Below the pieces are notes generated by a model. It was given only the letters and a program-made list of their open reading frames with translations. It made no database searches and had not been told where the DNA came from. A program made the translations under genes and the position numbers. From an uncultured Gloeocapsa sp. (GTDB lineage: Bacteria > Cyanobacteriota > Cyanobacteriia > Cyanobacteriales > Gloeocapsaceae), in NCBI GenBank assembly GCA_937930495.1, contig CALGKL010000001.1, positions 1 to 10,252 of the forward strand: 10,252 nt of DNA, given 5' to 3'. Below, in pieces: positions 8,115-10,252 of this stretch (the first letter of the stretch is position 1; every line of letters starts with the position of its first letter).

Positions 8115-9434
8115 ATGACCACAACAACAGAAAATATCCGTTTAGTGGGATTGGTGACAGCTATTTCTTTGGTAATAGCTAATATGGTAGGTACAGGTGT
8201 TTTTACCAGTTTAGGTTATCAAGCTATAGGAATCAATTCCAGTTTTGCCTTATTATTTCTCTGGTTGATCGGAGGAGTTTACGCCTTGTGCGGCGCCTTG
8301 TCTTATGGAGAGTTAGCAGCGGTAATGCCTCGTTCAGGGGGAGAATATCAATACCTGTCTAAGATATATCATCCCGCGTTAGGTTTTCTCTCAGGTTGGC
8401 TCTCTGTAACCGTAGGTTTTGCAGCCCCGATCGCTTTGGCGGCGATCGCCCTAGGGCAATACGCTAACATAGTTATCACAGGAATACCAGCTCAAGCGAT
8501 CGCCCTGTTGACAGTGATTGGAATTTCTCTGATTCATACCCGCAACCTCAAGATAGGTAGTAACTTTCAAGATATCTTTACCATTCTCAAGATAGTTTTA
8601 ATCGCTGTCTTCATCATTTGTGGTTTTTTGCTCGCCAAACCCCAACCAGTAGAGATCGTACCCAATGCTGAGGGGATTAGTCAGATTTTTACCTCATCTT
8701 TTGCGGTGTCTTTAGTGTATGTCACCTACGCTTATTCGGGGTGGAATGCTGCTATTTACCTAGCGGGAGAGATTAAAAATCCCGAAAAAAACCTTCCCCG
8801 GGCTTTGTTTGTCGGTACAGCGATCGTCATGGTACTATACTTACTAGTTAACTTTATTTTCCTCTACGCTACACCCTTTAGCGCAATCGAAGCTTTAGAA
8901 GAGAAAGAAAAAATAGCAGCCTTAGCAGCCCAGTATATTTTTGGGGAGACTGGTGGTAAAATCATCAGCTTATTAATCGCTTTTGGGCTTATTTCCACGA
9001 TTAGTGCCATGATTTGGGCAGGACCACGAGTAACCCAGGTAATTGGGGAAGATATCCCTTTTTTTGCGCTTTTAGGTAGGAAAAATAGTCGGGGCATACC
9101 CTATTATGCTATTCTGTTGCAGTTAATCATTGTCTTAGTGCTATTGCTAACTTCTAGTTTTGAGGAGGTAATTACCTATCTAGGATTTACTTTGATTCTG
9201 TCCTCCTTTTTTACGGTTTTAGGATTATTTATCCACAGATGGAAATATCCTGATCTGATTCGCCCCTATCGCACTTGGGGTTATCCTATTACTCCACTAA
9301 TTTTTCTAGCTATTAGTCTTTGGGTATTAATTTATGTTTTCACCGATAAACCCTATCAATCATTGGCGGGTTTAATGACTATTATGCTTGGTTTACCGGT
9401 TTATTTTCTTGCTTCCAAACAAAAATTAGCCTAA
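8115..9434 (+). CDS. APC-superfamily amino acid permease
   Basis: An inner-membrane transporter of 439 residues with about 12 hydrophobic helices, typical of amino acid/polyamine/organocation (APC) secondary transporters. The first helix carries the substrate-binding GTGVF loop (NMVGTGVF, about residues 23-30), followed by the SYGELAAVMPRSGGEYQYL signature after helix 2, the SGWLSVTVGFAAPIALAA helix, the helix-6 region YAYSGWNAAIYLAGEIKNPEKNLPRAL and a C-terminal RPYRTWGYPITPLIF. These favour the LAT/SteT-like branch of amino acid permeases or exchangers; the substrate cannot be read off. A GTG at 8112 is directly followed by ATG at 8115; AGAGGAG (8106-8112) fits the ATG better, though spacing is short. 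It is divergent from a decayed gene with 64 bases between, and a secreted-protein gene follows after 10 bases. Confidence 0.9.
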   Translation: MTTTTENIRLVGLVTAISLVIANMVGTGVFTSLGYQAIGINSSFALLFLWLIGGVYALCGALSYGELAAVMPRSGGEYQYLSKIYHPALGFLSGWLSVTVGFAAPIALAAIALGQYANIVITGIPAQAIALLTVIGISLIHTRNLKIGSNFQDIFTILKIVLIAVFIICGFLLAKPQPVEIVPNAEGISQIFTSSFAVSLVYVTYAYSGWNAAIYLAGEIKNPEKNLPRALFVGTAIVMVLYLLVNFIFLYATPFSAIEALEEKEKIAALAAQYIFGETGGKIISLLIAFGLISTISAMIWAGPRVTQVIGEDIPFFALLGRKNSRGIPYYAILLQLIIVLVLLLTSSFEEVITYLGFTLILSSFFTVLGLFIHRWKYPDLIRPYRTWGYPITPLIFLAISLWVLIYVFTDKPYQSLAGLMTIMLGLPVYFLASKQKLA

Positions 9435-9444
9435 TTTACCGAAT

Positions 9445-10252
9445 ATGTATCAATCAAAAGCTTTTAAACTAGTTTTAGCGACTTTAGTTTCTGTTTCTTT
9501 ACCAGAATTGGTTAACGATAATCTCCTTAGGGCGAATCAACTACCAACTCAACCCCAAGTTATTACTGCTAATCCCACAGAATTTGACCAAAATCGGGCA
9601 AAACGTTGGACAGATGTTGCTAAATATATGGCAGGTATAACAGTAGAATCAGATAGTTATCTCGCTCAATTACAACAGACTCAAGCTTGGCAAAATCATC
9701 AGAATTTTCTTAATAATGCTTGGAATCAATTAGAAACGCAACAACTCAGTAAAGTTAGAACTTGGAGTGATAGTGAATTAAGCAAGATTAATCAAACCTC
9801 ACCCATTGTCTTTTATCCTTTCAGTGGTCCAGATTTTTTATACGCTTATTCCTTTTTTCCTAAAGCTAGAGAATACGTTTTAATTGGTTTAGAGCCAATA
9901 GGTTGGATTCCTCCATTTACCGAGTTATCCCCAGGAGAAAACGACGCTAAACTGACCCAATTACGAAACTCTCTCCACGCTATTGTACAATGGAGTTTTT
10001 TCCGCACTAATGATATGAAGGTAGATATGGCGCAACAAGGGGTCTTACCCTATATCTTTATGTTTATGGCGCGAACTAATAACCAGATTCTTGATCTTGA
10101 ATACATAGGGATAGATACCAATGGAACTATACAACCTTTTACTGAGGGAATGATTCCGGGAGTAAAAGTTATTTTTCTTCCCGAAGGAGAATCAGAAACC
10201 AAAACCCTTTACTATTTCTCTACAGATTTATCTGATGGCGGTTTAACCAATA
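9445..10252 (+). CDS. Exported protein of unknown function (cut by right edge)
   Basis: The frame opens at ATG 9445, 10 bases after the permease stop, and stays open for 269 codons to the window edge. The N-terminus (MYQSKAFK, then LVLATLVSVSLPEL) is a weak signal peptide or membrane anchor, so the protein is probably periplasmic or outside the cell. Residues about 45-110 are rich in Q, N and charged residues and look helical (RWTDVAKYMAGI, then a WNQLETQQL segment). The central block is more conserved-looking: VFYPFSGPDFLYAYSFFPKA, REYVLIGLEPIG (about 121-153), which I recall in uncharacterised proteins of other bacteria. Later parts read as beta-strand-rich, with a possible membrane-like YIFMFMARTNN segment. 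The close spacing suggests co-transcription with the permease. No catalytic motif is seen, and no function is assigned. Confidence 0.8.
   Translation, partial: MYQSKAFKLVLATLVSVSLPELVNDNLLRANQLPTQPQVITANPTEFDQNRAKRWTDVAKYMAGITVESDSYLAQLQQTQAWQNHQNFLNNAWNQLETQQLSKVRTWSDSELSKINQTSPIVFYPFSGPDFLYAYSFFPKAREYVLIGLEPIGWIPPFTELSPGENDAKLTQLRNSLHAIVQWSFFRTNDMKVDMAQQGVLPYIFMFMARTNNQILDLEYIGIDTNGTIQPFTEGMIPGVKVIFLPEGESETKTLYYFSTDLSDGGLTN

Noticed and set aside
8864..9097. Minus-strand open frame of 77 codons inside the permease gene
   Set aside because: Antisense to clear transmembrane coding sequence, with no start signal or motif.

Overview
The window looks like an ordinary chromosomal stretch from a cyanobacterium. 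Four things support this: at least nine perfect copies of the cyanobacterial octamer GCGATCGC (HIP1) in 10 kb, a groES-groEL operon carrying both a perfect CIRCE operator and an upstream match to the cyanobacterial K-box, a GroEL of the GroEL1 type ending in DFDY, and small cyanobacterial-style secreted proteins. I do not assign a genus.

Layout. Positions 1-1636 are read on the minus strand: a small secreted protein (1636 to 1238), then the N-terminal 405 residues of valyl-tRNA synthetase, which runs off the left edge. A divergent regulatory region (about 1637-1775) holds K-box, promoter and CIRCE for groES-groEL (1776-3773), closed by a strong intrinsic terminator (3797-3825). Next on the plus strand is a tight trio: trpB (3878-5113), a CAP/SCP-domain exported protein overlapping it by 7 bases, and a ribonuclease D-type exonuclease starting 3 bases later. 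A 221-base convergent gap rich in inverted repeats follows, then a minus-strand aquaporin Z (7211 to 6438).

Between the aquaporin and the next plus-strand gene, about 900 AT-rich bases hold no intact sizeable gene. They contain two decayed minus-strand membrane-protein genes (8050 to 7636 and 7516 to 7224), recognisable as hydrophobic protein sequence interrupted by stops and frameshifts. The second runs directly into the ribosome-binding site of the aquaporin. The window ends with an APC-superfamily amino acid permease (8115-9434) and, 10 bases on, the start of a secreted protein of unknown function cut by the right edge.

Functions are mostly housekeeping: translation (valS), protein folding under heat and light control (groES-groEL), tryptophan synthesis (trpB), RNA processing (rnd) and membrane transport of water and amino acids. 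I found no phage, transposon, CRISPR or defence system, and nothing that convincingly amounts to a new system. The points most worth a second look are the two decaying membrane genes, the layered groE control region, and the structured gap at 6217-6437.
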